53,576 bases of DNA. It comes from an uncultured Eubacteriales bacterium (lineage in GTDB: Bacteria; Bacillota; Clostridia; Oscillospirales; Oscillospiraceae). A model generated the notes under the pieces. The model did not search any database, was not told the DNA's origin, and worked only from the letters and a program-made list of their open reading frames with translations. Position 1 is the stretch's first letter, and each line of letters opens with the position of its first letter. This document shows positions 1-6,941 of the stretch, in pieces. Made by a program: the position numbers and the translations under genes. The stretch covers positions 1-53,576 of the forward strand of contig URXW01000009.1 of the NCBI GenBank assembly GCA_900551995.1, read 5' to 3'.

Positions 1-77
1 GTGCCGCTTCGCGGCACGAAAATAACGGCATTATTGCAGGCTGTCGAGAAAAGCCAGTGGCTTTTTCGACAGCCTGC
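1..77 (+). repeat. Dispersed structured repeat, copy 1 (left-truncated by window)
   Basis: This is the right-hand part of a repeat family seen again at 1537-1751, 3145-3359 and 39648-39861. It contains the hairpin built on GTGCCGCTTCGCGGCAC, the segment 'ggcattattgcaggctgtcg' and the terminal hairpin ending in 'cgacagcctg'. A terminator hairpin follows immediately, as in the other copies. Reading frames through it are not genes. Confidence 0.85.
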
Positions 78-106
78 AAGACACGCCTCCGCGTGTCTTT
101 TTTCTT
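78..106 (+). terminator. Intrinsic terminator abutting repeat copy 1
   Basis: The stem AGACACGC / GCGTGTCT with a short CTCC loop is followed by a run of six T on the plus strand. It would terminate a plus-strand gene lying left of the window. Confidence 0.7.
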
Positions 107-191
107 TGGTACGGGTAGTGGGGGTCGAACCCACACGAATCTCTTCACAGGAACCTAAATCCTGCGCGTCTGCCAATTCCGCCATACCCGC
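107..191 (-). tRNA. tRNA-Leu (anticodon UAG)
   Basis: On the minus strand the sequence starts GCGGGTATGGCGGAATTGG and folds as a class II tRNA with a long variable arm. The anticodon stem CAGGA/TCCTG encloses the loop TTTAGGT, giving anticodon TAG. The T arm carries GGTTCGACCCC, the acceptor pairs GCGGGTA with TACCCGT, and CCA is encoded at 107-109. It is a single isolated tRNA gene. Confidence 0.95.
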
Positions 192-204
192 ATATCCACG
201 GCGT

Positions 205-233
205 ATTGTAGCACATTTCCCGCCGCCGCGCAA
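205..233 (-). promoter_or_regulatory. Sigma-A-type promoter for tRNA-Leu
   Basis: On the minus strand TTGCGC, a 17-nt spacer and TACAAT lie just upstream of the mature tRNA 5' end. The spacing is ideal and the hexamers are close to consensus. Confidence 0.65.
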
Positions 234-241
234 GGAATGTT

Positions 242-270
242 TTGCCTTTCCCCTCCGGATATGGTATGCT
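242..270 (+). promoter_or_regulatory. Promoter for the LysA-like decarboxylase gene
   Basis: TTGCCT, 17 nt, TATGCT. The likely start site falls about 25 nt before the ATG at 302, which has an AAAGGACG ribosome site. Confidence 0.5.
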
Positions 271-301
271 GTCCTTATCACACAGTAAAGGACGGTGCCC
301 C

Positions 302-1492
302 ATGAACGAAAACGCCATCACGCTGGCGCGTCAACATGCGCCCTGCTACCTCTACTCCCGCGACATTCTCACCGCACAGGCGGAGCAGCTCCGCCACACC
401 TTCCCCGGCTTCGACATTCTGTTTTCCATCAAGGCGAACCCCTTCCCGCCGGTGCTGCAAGCCCTTGCCGCGCTGGGCGTCGGAGCGGACGCCGCCTCCG
501 CCCGCGAGGTCTCCCTCTCCGCCGAGTGCGGCATGGCAAAGGAGGACATCTACTTCTCCGCCGCCGGCAAGACGGATCGCGCCCTCACCGCCGCGTGGGA
601 CAGCTGCCACCTGATCGCCGACTCTATCGGCGAGGTGCAGCGCATCGCCGCCATCGCCGCCGCCCGGGGCGAGCGTAAGTCCATCGGGCTTCGCATCAAC
701 CCCGCCTTCAACATGGACGGCGGCGCAAACGGCGCGTCCAAATTCGGCATCGATGAAACCGACCTCCCCGCGCTGGGCGAGCTGCTGTCCACCCTGCCCG
801 TGGATGTCTGCGGGCTCCACGTCCACCTCCGCTCCCAAAACCTCTCGGCGGACGTCCTCTCCCACTACTACGAAAACTGCTTCGCGCTGGCACTCCGCCT
901 CCGCGACGTCCTCCACTGCACCGTGGAATACATCAACTTCGGCGGCGGCGTGGGCATCGTCTACGACCCCGCCCTCCAGTCCCCGCTGGACATGACCGCC
1001 CTGCACCGCAGCGCGCAGGCGGTGGCGGACGAGAACGCCCGCACGCTCCGTGCGCGGCTGATGATCGAGTCCGGTCGCTTCCTGACGGCGCAGGCGGGCA
1101 CGTACTACCTGCCCGTGGTGGATAAAAAGACCTCCCACGGCACCACCTACGTCATCGTGGAGAACTGCCTCAACGGCTTCCAGAAGCCCGCGCTTGCCGC
1201 CCTGCTCCGCACCGCCGCCGGCGACGCACCCCTCCCCCCGCAGGAGCCTCTCTTCACCGGCGAAACGTCCTTCCCCATCACCGCCCTCCCCGCCGCCGAT
1301 ACCGGTGCCGTGGAGACGGTGGACATCGTGGGCAACCTCTGCTGCGCCACCGACGTGCTGGCGAAGGGCTTCACCGGTCCCGCCCTCTCCGTGGGCGATC
1401 TTGTGGCGGTGGGCAACACGGGAGCTTACGCCAAAACGCTCTCCCCCCTCCTGTTCTCCTCCCACGATGCCCCCGCCGAATTTTTGATCTGA
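302..1492 (+). CDS. LysA-like type III-fold PLP-dependent decarboxylase
   Basis: The 396-aa protein has the alanine-racemase-like barrel plus C-terminal beta domain of the diaminopimelate/ornithine decarboxylase superfamily. The PLP lysine is K44 in FSIKAN. The glycine loop is INFGGGVG, and the C-terminal active-site cysteine motif is NLCCATDVL near residue 345. It departs from canonical LysA. The usual H-x-H-x-GSQ is HVHLRSQ, and EPGR is ESGR near residue 255. No lysine or DAP genes are nearby and the gene stands alone with its own promoter and terminator. It could be a true meso-DAP decarboxylase or a relative acting on another basic or carrier-bound amino acid. The ATG at 302 is preferred over the upstream in-frame ATG at 242 because of its Shine-Dalgarno site. 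Confidence 0.85.
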   Translation: MNENAITLARQHAPCYLYSRDILTAQAEQLRHTFPGFDILFSIKANPFPPVLQALAALGVGADAASAREVSLSAECGMAKEDIYFSAAGKTDRALTAAWDSCHLIADSIGEVQRIAAIAAARGERKSIGLRINPAFNMDGGANGASKFGIDETDLPALGELLSTLPVDVCGLHVHLRSQNLSADVLSHYYENCFALALRLRDVLHCTVEYINFGGGVGIVYDPALQSPLDMTALHRSAQAVADENARTLRARLMIESGRFLTAQAGTYYLPVVDKKTSHGTTYVIVENCLNGFQKPALAALLRTAAGDAPLPPQEPLFTGETSFPITALPAADTGAVETVDIVGNLCCATDVLAKGFTGPALSVGDLVAVGNTGAYAKTLSPLLFSSHDAPAEFLI

Positions 1493-1505
1493 CCCCCCCA
1501 GCACA

Positions 1506-1535
1506 ACAGGGACGGCGAAAGCCGTCCCTGTTCCT
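1506..1535 (+). terminator. Terminator hairpin after the decarboxylase gene
   Basis: An 11-bp perfect stem (ACAGGGACGGC) closes a GAAA loop 13 nt after the stop codon, with only a weak T tail. The same stem recurs at 1752-1778 on the other side of repeat copy 2. Confidence 0.6.
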
Positions 1536-1536
1536 G

Positions 1537-1751
1537 TGTCGATACCCCCATGTACGCGCAGTCCTTCCCCCCTCGCAGGGGGAGCTCGAGGGGGCGAAGC
1601 CCGCCTCGAATCGGATCAAATGTCACGCTAAGCCTTGCCCTGCAAGGCGTGCGCGGAGCGAAGCGACTATTTTTGTGCCGCATCGCGGCGCAAAAAATAA
1701 TGACATTATTTCAGGCTATCGAAAAAAGCCCCCGGCTTTTTCGACAGCCTG
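1537..1751 (+). repeat. Dispersed structured repeat, copy 2 (full length)
   Basis: This copy is about 215 bp. In order it has TGTCGATA, a variable CG-rich stretch, the block GGGGGAGCTCGAGGGGGCGA, an AAGCC..GGCGT hairpin, the GTGCCGC..GCGGCGC hairpin and the terminal hairpin ending in CGACAGCCTG. It lies between the decarboxylase gene and carD and accounts for this otherwise gene-free stretch. It is more diverged than copies 3 and 4. Confidence 0.85.
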
Positions 1752-1778
1752 AAAGGGACGGCTTTCGCCGTCCCTGTT
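1752..1778 (-). terminator. Terminator-like hairpin after carD
   Basis: The stem AGGGACGGC / GCCGTCCCT lies 7 nt past the carD stop codon on the minus strand. It is nearly identical to the hairpin at 1506-1531, so repeat copy 2 is bracketed by two copies of one hairpin. T tails are weak. Confidence 0.5.
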
Positions 1779-1784
1779 ATCTCC

Positions 1785-2360
1785 TTATTCCGCCGCAGTC
1801 ACTGCCGCCTCCGCGTTTTCCTCCGCCTCGTCCTGCTCCGACCTTGGCAGCTGCTCCGGCCACTTCTCCCACGTCTGCCGGATAAAGGGCACCACCTGCT
1901 CTCTGGCGATCTCCAGCACAGCGGCAAGCTCGCCGTACAGCTGCTCCTCCGCCCGCTTCAGATACCGCTCGTCCATCTGGCTGACCTTTTTCCCGTGGTG
2001 CAGTGCCCACGCCCGCTTGCGGCAGATTCCGTGGATCATGGAGGCAAGCTCCGCGCAGTCGCACCGCGCCACCAGCTGGTGATAGAACTCCTTCGCCGCC
2101 CGCATCCCCCGCTCTGCGGGACGCTGCGCCGGCAGCTCCGGCAGCGCGGCGATCAACGCCAACGCCTGTTCTCTGGTGATGACATGGCGCATAAGCACGG
2201 AGGTATCCACCGGTGTCATCACCGTTCCGCTGCGATACAGCGGAGAGAGATGATAGTAGGTCTTATCCCCGCCGTCATAGCGCAGCCCGGAGGGACCAAT
2301 ACTCTCCACGCGGCACACGCCCTCGCCGCCGTATACCACCATATCGCCCGCTGCAAACAT
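1785..2360 (-). CDS. CarD family transcriptional regulator
   Basis: The 191-aa protein has the N-terminal CarD/TRCF RNA-polymerase-interaction domain: FAAGDMVVYGGEGVCRVESI in the first 20 residues, then YYHLSPLY and TPVD. An all-helical C-terminal half ends in an acidic, alanine-rich tail. CarD proteins bind the RNA polymerase beta subunit and stabilise open complexes at promoters; the DNA-contact tryptophan known from mycobacterial CarD is not evident. The gene is monocistronic and divergent from the carbonic anhydrase-like gene. It is a confident family call; the target promoters are unknown. Confidence 0.9.
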   Translation of the reverse strand: MFAAGDMVVYGGEGVCRVESIGPSGLRYDGGDKTYYHLSPLYRSGTVMTPVDTSVLMRHVITREQALALIAALPELPAQRPAERGMRAAKEFYHQLVARCDCAELASMIHGICRKRAWALHHGKKVSQMDERYLKRAEEQLYGELAAVLEIAREQVVPFIRQTWEKWPEQLPRSEQDEAEENAEAAVTAAE

Positions 2361-2440
2361 TTCACACGCTCCTTATCCACATTCACAAAAATACAAAAAA
2401 TGCACACGCCCTTCCGGCCGTGCGTACCCCTTCTTTTGAC

Positions 2441-2470
2441 AGTATAACATATTCTAACGAAAAATGTAAG
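2441..2470 (-). promoter_or_regulatory. Promoter for carD
   Basis: On the minus strand CTTACA and TATACT are separated by 18 nt, about 70 nt upstream of the carD ATG. Confidence 0.45.
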
Positions 2471-2510
2471 CCCAATTTTTTCTTTTCCTGTCGATTTTCT
2501 TCCCACAATG

Positions 2511-2519
2511 TGGTACAAT
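2511..2519 (+). promoter_or_regulatory. Extended -10 promoter for the gamma-carbonic anhydrase-like gene
   Basis: TGGTACAAT has the TGn extension in front of a TACAAT box, with no good -35. Transcription would begin near 2526, giving a leader of about 20 nt. That rules out the upstream in-frame ATG at 2518 and supports the start at 2548. Confidence 0.5.
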
Positions 2520-2547
2520 GCAGAAAAATTCCTGCGAGGTGTATACT

Positions 2548-3063
2548 ATGAAAACTCCCACCATCCATCCCACCGCCTTTGTGGCGGACAACGCCACCCT
2601 CCGGGGCAGCGTGACCCTCGGAGCCCACAGCAGCATTTTTTTCGGTGCCGTCCTCCGCGCTGACCGCGAGGACATCACCATCGGCACCGGCTCCAACATT
2701 CAGGACAACTGCGTGGTGCACGTGGACAACGGCTACCCCGTCGCCGTGGGCGACAACGTCACCGTGGGGCACAGTGCCATTCTCCACGGCTGCACCGTCG
2801 GCGACAACACCCTCATCGGCATGGGTGCCATCGTCCTCAACGGCGCGAAGATCGGCAGCAACTGCCTCATCGGTGCCGGCTCCCTCGTGACCCAGGGCAC
2901 CGTCATCCCCGACGGCTCTCTGGCGTTCGGCTCCCCCGCCCGTGTGAAAGGCCCTCTGGACGAGGAGGGTCTTGCCCAGATCCGCCGTGCCGCCGCCAGC
3001 TACCAGCAGGAGGCCATGGACTACAAGACCGAGCAGGAGACCCTCCACGCCACCCTCCTCTGA
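2548..3063 (+). CDS. Gamma-carbonic anhydrase family hexapeptide-repeat protein
   Basis: The 171-aa left-handed beta-helix protein is made of hexapeptide repeats (NATLRGSVTLGAHSSIFFGA and following). It retains the zinc-ligand histidines of the YrdA/PaaY/CaiE gamma-carbonic anhydrase group in VVHVDN and VGHSAILHGC, and ends in a short alpha helix. Members either hydrate CO2 or are trimeric proteins of uncertain activity; this one cannot be assigned further. The start at 2548 is chosen because GAGGTG precedes it at good spacing. It is a single-gene unit, with a terminator hairpin 43 nt downstream. Confidence 0.9.
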   Translation: MKTPTIHPTAFVADNATLRGSVTLGAHSSIFFGAVLRADREDITIGTGSNIQDNCVVHVDNGYPVAVGDNVTVGHSAILHGCTVGDNTLIGMGAIVLNGAKIGSNCLIGAGSLVTQGTVIPDGSLAFGSPARVKGPLDEEGLAQIRRAAASYQQEAMDYKTEQETLHATLL

Positions 3064-3106
3064 CCCCCGTCCTATCATTGCGCGCCCACTGTTCCCTATC
3101 CATTAA

Positions 3107-3142
3107 ATGAGCGGACAGCCCCTCCGGGGCTGCCCGCTTCTG
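3107..3142 (+). terminator. Terminator hairpin after the carbonic anhydrase-like gene
   Basis: The stem GCGGACAGCCCC / GGGGCTGCCCGC is followed by a weak T-rich tail. A slightly diverged copy lies at 3360-3392, across repeat copy 3. Confidence 0.55.
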
Positions 3143-3144
3143 CG

Positions 3145-3359
3145 TGTCGATAAATCTTACTGCACGTGCTGTCCTTCTTCCGCGCAGGGGGAGCTCGAGG
3201 GGGCAAAGCCCGCCTCGAATCGGATCAAATGCCGCGCTAAGCCTTGCTCTGCAAGGCGTGCGTGGAGCGAAGCGAGTATTTTCGTGCCGCGAAGCGGCAC
3301 GAAAATACCGGCATTATTGCAGGCTGTCGAGAAAAGCCAGCGGCTTTTTCGACAGCCTG
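3145..3359 (+). repeat. Dispersed structured repeat, copy 3 (full length)
   Basis: This copy has the same order of blocks as copy 2: TGTCGATA at the left, the GGGGGAGCTCGAGGGGGC block, 'aagccttgctctgcaaggcg', the palindrome ATTTTCGTGCCGCGAAGCGG and its partner arm, and the final hairpin ending at CGACAGCCTG. It fills the gene-free interval 3064-3434 together with the two flanking hairpins. Confidence 0.88.
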
Positions 3360-3392
3360 GAGCGGACAGCCCCTCCGGGCTGTCCGCTTCTG
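3360..3392. terminator. Second copy of the flanking terminator hairpin
   Basis: The stem AGCGGACAGCCC / GGGCTGTCCGCT directly abuts the repeat's right end, 43 nt beyond the end of the uridine phosphorylase gene. It is followed by TGTAGATA and a stretch resembling the left end of the repeat again. Confidence 0.5.
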
Positions 3393-3434
3393 TTTGTAGA
3401 TAACCCCCCTGCGTGTGCCGTCTTTCCTTTCCTC

Positions 3435-4202
3435 TCACTTCGCTCTGTCCGCTTGGATCAGCAGCTTCAACGCCTCCACGCCCACCTGCACGGCGGAGGT
3501 GGTGTCCTCGCTCATCTCCTGATCCAATCCCGCCTTCTCCCGCTCCTGGTTCCATACCACGTGGAAGCAGGAGCCGCAGCGGCATTGCAGCGCGTTCGCC
3601 ACCACGAACAGCGCGGCGGACTCCATCTCGCTGGCCTTCACGTGCAGACGCTTCCACGCCTCCCACTTCTCCAGCAGCTCGTAGGATACCGGCATCCTCT
3701 CCGGGCTGTGCTGTCCGTAAAACGCGTCCTTGCACTGGACGATGCCCACCTCCGTCCGCTTGCCCAGAGCCTTTGCCGCCTGCACCAGCGCGGTGGTCAC
3801 CTCGAAATCCGCCACGGCGGGGTACTCAATGGGTGCGTACTCCCGGCTGGTGTGCTCAAACCGGATCGCGCCGGTGGCCACCACCACGTCGCCGCTGCGG
3901 ACGCCCACGTCGATACCGCCGCAGGTGCCCACCCGGATAAACGTATCCGCGCCGATGTTGTGCAGCTCCTCCATGGCGATGGAGGCGGACGGCCCGCCGA
4001 TACCGGTGGAGCACACGGACACCTTCTCCCCCAGCAGCGTGCCGGTGTAGACCACGTACTCCCGGTTCTGCGCCACAAAATGCGCGTCGTCGAACAGAGC
4101 GGCGATCTTCTCGCACCGCCCCGGGTCCCCCGGCAGCAGCACGTAGCGGCCCACGTCGCCCTCCACACAGTGAATATGATACTGCTTTTCCAGCTTTTGC
4201 AT
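3435..4202 (-). CDS. udp: Uridine phosphorylase
   Basis: The 255-aa enzyme of the NP-I nucleoside phosphorylase family splits uridine with phosphate to uracil and ribose-1-phosphate in pyrimidine salvage. Visible motifs are the phosphate-binding LPGDPGRCEKI near the N-terminus, STGIGGPS, RVGTCGGIDVGV, and the ribose-binding SEMESAALF near residue 190. Length and motif order match bacterial Udp. It has its own promoter and a good AGGAGGG ribosome site before the ATG. A cytidine deaminase gene at 31977 would feed the same salvage route. Confidence 0.92.
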   Translation of the reverse strand: MQKLEKQYHIHCVEGDVGRYVLLPGDPGRCEKIAALFDDAHFVAQNREYVVYTGTLLGEKVSVCSTGIGGPSASIAMEELHNIGADTFIRVGTCGGIDVGVRSGDVVVATGAIRFEHTSREYAPIEYPAVADFEVTTALVQAAKALGKRTEVGIVQCKDAFYGQHSPERMPVSYELLEKWEAWKRLHVKASEMESAALFVVANALQCRCGSCFHVVWNQEREKAGLDQEMSEDTTSAVQVGVEALKLLIQADRAK

Positions 4203-4280
4203 GGCAAAACCCTCCTATATATACAAAGAGTAGTATTCCTTCCGTAAATTACACTTCGTAGTCGTTCGGAACAGGTCTAC

Positions 4281-4309
4281 ATTGTACCACGTCCCCGGCA
4301 AAAAAGCAA
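4281..4309 (-). promoter_or_regulatory. Promoter for udp
   Basis: On the minus strand TTGCTT, 17 nt, TACAAT. The predicted start is about 70 nt upstream of the udp ATG. Confidence 0.6.
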
Positions 4310-4450
4310 CTTTCCTCCCGCAAAACCCAAAAAGTGTCGCGTCTATAAACGGTACCTCTGCAAAAACTAACTGCGGCACGGCGCACGTCTGCGCGCTGCG
4401 CGCTTCTCGCGCAGACAACGCCGTGACGATGGAAAAAGGAGGGATCTCCC

Positions 4451-4666
4451 ATGACAGATCGCGTGATGGTTCTGGTGGCTGCCGTGGCTCTGGCGTTGAC
4501 GCTGGCGGCGTGCGGCGGCGCGGACAAAAAGCCCCAAACCCGCCCCGACACCACACCCAACGGCAGCATCACCACCCAGCCCGACACCAACGGCACCGCC
4601 CCCGATACCACGCCCGACGGCCGCATGACCGACGGCAGAGCATTCCTTGACCGCATGGGCGAGTAA
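4451..4666 (+). CDS. Small predicted lipoprotein, Thr/Pro/Asp-rich
   Basis: This 71-aa protein has a lipoprotein signal peptide (hydrophobic VMVLVAAVALALTL) and lipobox LAAC, so Cys21 would be lipidated. The remainder is a disordered Thr/Pro/Asp/Gly-rich tail with repeated DTT-P and PDTN/PDTTP motifs, ending in GRAFLDRMGE. A strong AAAGGAGGG site precedes the ATG. No function is recognised; it may be a spacer-type envelope lipoprotein. The gene lies between udp and the COG0523 genes and ends in its own hairpin. Confidence 0.7.
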   Translation: MTDRVMVLVAAVALALTLAACGGADKKPQTRPDTTPNGSITTQPDTNGTAPDTTPDGRMTDGRAFLDRMGE

Positions 4667-4672
4667 CCGCCC

Positions 4673-4702
4673 CTATGCCGGCGGCACCGCCGCCGGCATA
4701 AC
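4673..4702 (+). terminator. Hairpin after the small lipoprotein gene
   Basis: TATGCCGGCGG pairs perfectly with CCGCCGGCATA. There is no real T tract, so this is a terminator-like stem of moderate certainty. Confidence 0.45.
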
Positions 4703-4716
4703 TCTTGCGCCCCCTC

Positions 4717-4744
4717 TTGCATTTTCGGAAAAATGGTCTATTAT
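4717..4744 (+). promoter_or_regulatory. Promoter for the COG0523 gene pair
   Basis: TTGCAT, 16 nt, TATTAT, overlapping the small palindrome TTATATAA. Zinc-dependent repression would be expected for ZNG1-type genes, but no convincing Zur box is seen. Confidence 0.45.
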
Positions 4745-4799
4745 ATAAGGTGATAAAATTTGAACGCCGCTCCGGCGGCGGAGAAAAGAAGGTTTTACT

Positions 4800-5933
4800 A
4801 TGACAAAGATCGACATTGTTTCCGGCTTCCTCGGTGCGGGCAAGACCACCCTCATCAAAAAACTGCTGGCGGAGGCGTTCCCCGGCGAAAAGCTGGTGCT
4901 CATCGAAAACGAGTTCGGCGAGATCAGCATTGACGGCGGCTTCCTGAAGGATTCCGGCGTCCAGATCAGCGAGATGTCCTCCGGCTGCATCTGCTGCTCT
5001 CTGGTGGGCGACTTCAACCGCGCCCTGAAGGACGTGCACGACCAGTTCCACCCCGACCGCATCCTCATCGAGCCCTCCGGCGTGGGCAAGCTCAGCGACG
5101 TGATCGTGGCGGTGGAGAACACCGTCAAGGATGTCCCCGACATGAAGCTCAACAGCTTCGTCACCGTGGCGGACGCCACCAAGGTAAAGGTCTACATGAA
5201 GAACTTCGGCGAGTTCTACAACAACCAGATCGAATCCGCCGGCACCGTTATCCTCTCCCGCACCCAGCGTCTCAGTCAGGAGAAGCTGGAGGCGGCTGTG
5301 GCCCTCCTGCGGGAGAAGAACCCCACCGCCGCCATCCTCACCACCCCTTGGGACGCGCTGGACGGTGCCACCATCCTCTCCGCCATTGAGAAGGTCTCTC
5401 TGGCGGAGGAGCTGCTGGCGAAAATGCGCGCCGAGCACGAGGCGGACGAGCACGAACACGAGCACGAACACGAGCATGAGCATGAGCATGAGCATGAACA
5501 CGAGCATGAGCACGAGCATGAGCACGACCACCATCACCACCACGATGATGACCATGACCACGACCATGACCATGACCATGACCACGAGCATCACCACCAC
5601 GACGGTGAGGAGTGCCACGACCCCCACTGCGCCTACCACCATCACCATCACCACGCCGACGAGGTGTTTACCAGCTGGGGCGTGGAGACGGTGAAGCCCT
5701 ACACCGAAGCCGATCTGGAGCGCATCCTCGCCGCGCTGGACAGCGGCGACTGCGGAGCCATTCTCCGCGCCAAGGGCATCGTCCCCGCCGCCGACGGCGG
5801 CGAGTGGCTGCACTTCGACTTCGTGCCGGAGGAGCACCAGCTCCGCCGCGGCAGTGCCGACTATACCGGCCGCCTGTGCGTCATCGGCTCCCATCTGGAC
5901 GAGGCGAAGCTGTCCGCGCTGTTCGGTCTGTAA
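4800..5933 (+). CDS. COG0523/CobW-family GTPase with long His-rich linker (ZNG1-like metal chaperone)
   Basis: The 377-aa G3E-family GTPase has P-loop GFLGAGKTT at residues 9-17 and the metal-binding CxCC motif GCICC with Cys63, 65 and 66. SVTLNSFVTVADATK-like switch regions follow. Residues about 214-290 are an extreme low-complexity tract: alternating His-Glu, then His-Asp/His-His clusters. A C-terminal CobW_C domain follows (GEWLHFDFVPEE). ZNG1/YeiR/YciC proteins bind zinc and deliver it to client enzymes using GTP; the polyhistidine tract would act as a zinc reservoir. It is translationally coupled to a second G3E GTPase 15 nt downstream. Cobalt or nickel handling is a less likely alternative. 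Confidence 0.88.
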   Translation: MTKIDIVSGFLGAGKTTLIKKLLAEAFPGEKLVLIENEFGEISIDGGFLKDSGVQISEMSSGCICCSLVGDFNRALKDVHDQFHPDRILIEPSGVGKLSDVIVAVENTVKDVPDMKLNSFVTVADATKVKVYMKNFGEFYNNQIESAGTVILSRTQRLSQEKLEAAVALLREKNPTAAILTTPWDALDGATILSAIEKVSLAEELLAKMRAEHEADEHEHEHEHEHEHEHEHEHEHEHEHEHDHHHHHDDDHDHDHDHDHDHEHHHHDGEECHDPHCAYHHHHHHADEVFTSWGVETVKPYTEADLERILAALDSGDCGAILRAKGIVPAADGGEWLHFDFVPEEHQLRRGSADYTGRLCVIGSHLDEAKLSALFGL

Positions 5934-5948
5934 GCGGAGGTGCGCGCT

Positions 5949-6878
5949 ATGGATATTCCTGTTTACCTTATCGCCGGTTTTCTGGACGCCGGCAAGACCA
6001 CGTTCATCAACGGCATCCTCCGGGACGGCTTCGCCGCCGAGGATCGCACCCTGCTCCTGTGCTGCGAGGAGGGTGAGCTGTCCTACGATCCCAAGGTGCT
6101 GGGCAACGTGTTCACCTACACCGTGGAGGACGAGGACGACCTGACCCCCGCGCTTCTGAAAAAGCTGGAAAAGCAGTACCGCCCCAAGCAGGTCATCGTG
6201 GAGTACAACGGTATGTGGAGCATGGAGACGCTCTACCGCGAGGTGCTCCCCGCCAACTGGATCCTCTACCAGATCATGTGCCTTGTGGACGCCCGCACCT
6301 TCGAGATGTACGTCAAGAACATGGGGCAGCTGATGATGGAGAAGATCACCAACGCCGACCTGCTGATCTTCGGTCACTGCAACGACCAGCTCCGCGCCCA
6401 GCTTCGCAGCCGCAACCTGCGGATGGTCAACCGCCGCGCCGACATCTATCTGGAGAATGAGGACGGCACCAGCGAGGAGTACGTCACCCCGGAGATGTCC
6501 CCCTTCGACCTCTCCTCCGGCGAGCTGGTGGTGCCCGACGCGGACTACGGCGTCTGGTACGTGGACATCATGGACAACCCCGGACGCTACGAGGATATAG
6601 AGGTCACCTTCAAGGCGATCATGTGCCATTCCAAGAAGTTCAAGAGCGTCCACTGCCCCGGACGCTTCGCCATGGTCTGCTGTGACAAGGATATGCAGTT
6701 CCTTGCGCTGGTCTGCCGCGGCGAGGGTCTGGAAAACTATAAGGACAAGGACTGGGTGCTGATTCACGCCACCGTCAAGGTGGAGGAGTGCGACGCCTAC
6801 CAGGGAGTAGGTCCCGTCCTCTACGTCACCTCCATCACCGCCGCCGCCAAGCCCGACCCCGAGATCGTCTCCTTCTGA
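5949..6878 (+). CDS. Second COG0523 GTPase, lacking CxCC and fused to a DUF1980/YcgQ-like C-terminal domain
   Basis: This 309-aa protein has P-loop GFLDAGKTT at residues 10-18. Where the first GTPase carries GCxCC, it has LLCCEEGELSYDP, so the canonical zinc-binding motif is missing. The C-terminal 90 residues (FKAIMCHSKKFKSVHCPGRFAMVCCDKDM onward, in segments, ending GVGPVLYVTSI) resemble the small beta domain of YcgQ/TIGR03943 proteins. Those accompany COG0523 GTPases and YcgR permeases. Fusion of the two suggests a membrane-free version of that metal-trafficking pair; this is an inference. The ATG at 5949 with GCGGAGG is preferred to the GTG at 5940. It forms an operon with the preceding gene. 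Confidence 0.78.
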   Translation: MDIPVYLIAGFLDAGKTTFINGILRDGFAAEDRTLLLCCEEGELSYDPKVLGNVFTYTVEDEDDLTPALLKKLEKQYRPKQVIVEYNGMWSMETLYREVLPANWILYQIMCLVDARTFEMYVKNMGQLMMEKITNADLLIFGHCNDQLRAQLRSRNLRMVNRRADIYLENEDGTSEEYVTPEMSPFDLSSGELVVPDADYGVWYVDIMDNPGRYEDIEVTFKAIMCHSKKFKSVHCPGRFAMVCCDKDMQFLALVCRGEGLENYKDKDWVLIHATVKVEECDAYQGVGPVLYVTSITAAAKPDPEIVSF

Positions 6879-6908
6879 CCCCCCGCCTCGTTACCCATCA
6901 AAAGCCTG

Positions 6909-6941
6909 AAAGGCAGCACCTCCCGGTGCTGCCTTTTTTTC
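6909..6941. terminator. Bidirectional terminator between convergent genes
   Basis: The stem AAAGGCAGCACC / GGTGCTGCCTTT is followed by T7 on the plus strand; the complementary A run gives a tail on the minus strand as well. It serves the COG0523 pair and the DUF4430 lipoprotein gene. Confidence 0.85.

Noticed and set aside
278..1504. Long open frame antisense to the decarboxylase gene
   Set aside because: GC-rich third positions keep antisense frames open. The composition (Gly/Val/His/Arg-rich) has no domain, and the sense frame has PLP motifs.
3144..4247. 367-aa frame running through repeat copy 3 and antisense to udp
   Set aside because: It begins inside the structured repeat and is otherwise the complement of a clear uridine phosphorylase gene.
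5440..5670. His-codon tract as a CRISPR or tandem-repeat array
   Set aside because: The repeats are six-base codon pairs inside a continuous frame with conserved flanking domains; there are no spacers.
4569..6767. 732-aa minus-strand frame opposite the COG0523 genes
   Set aside because: The His-codon repeats read in reverse as Val/Met-rich low complexity. No start signal or domain is present.
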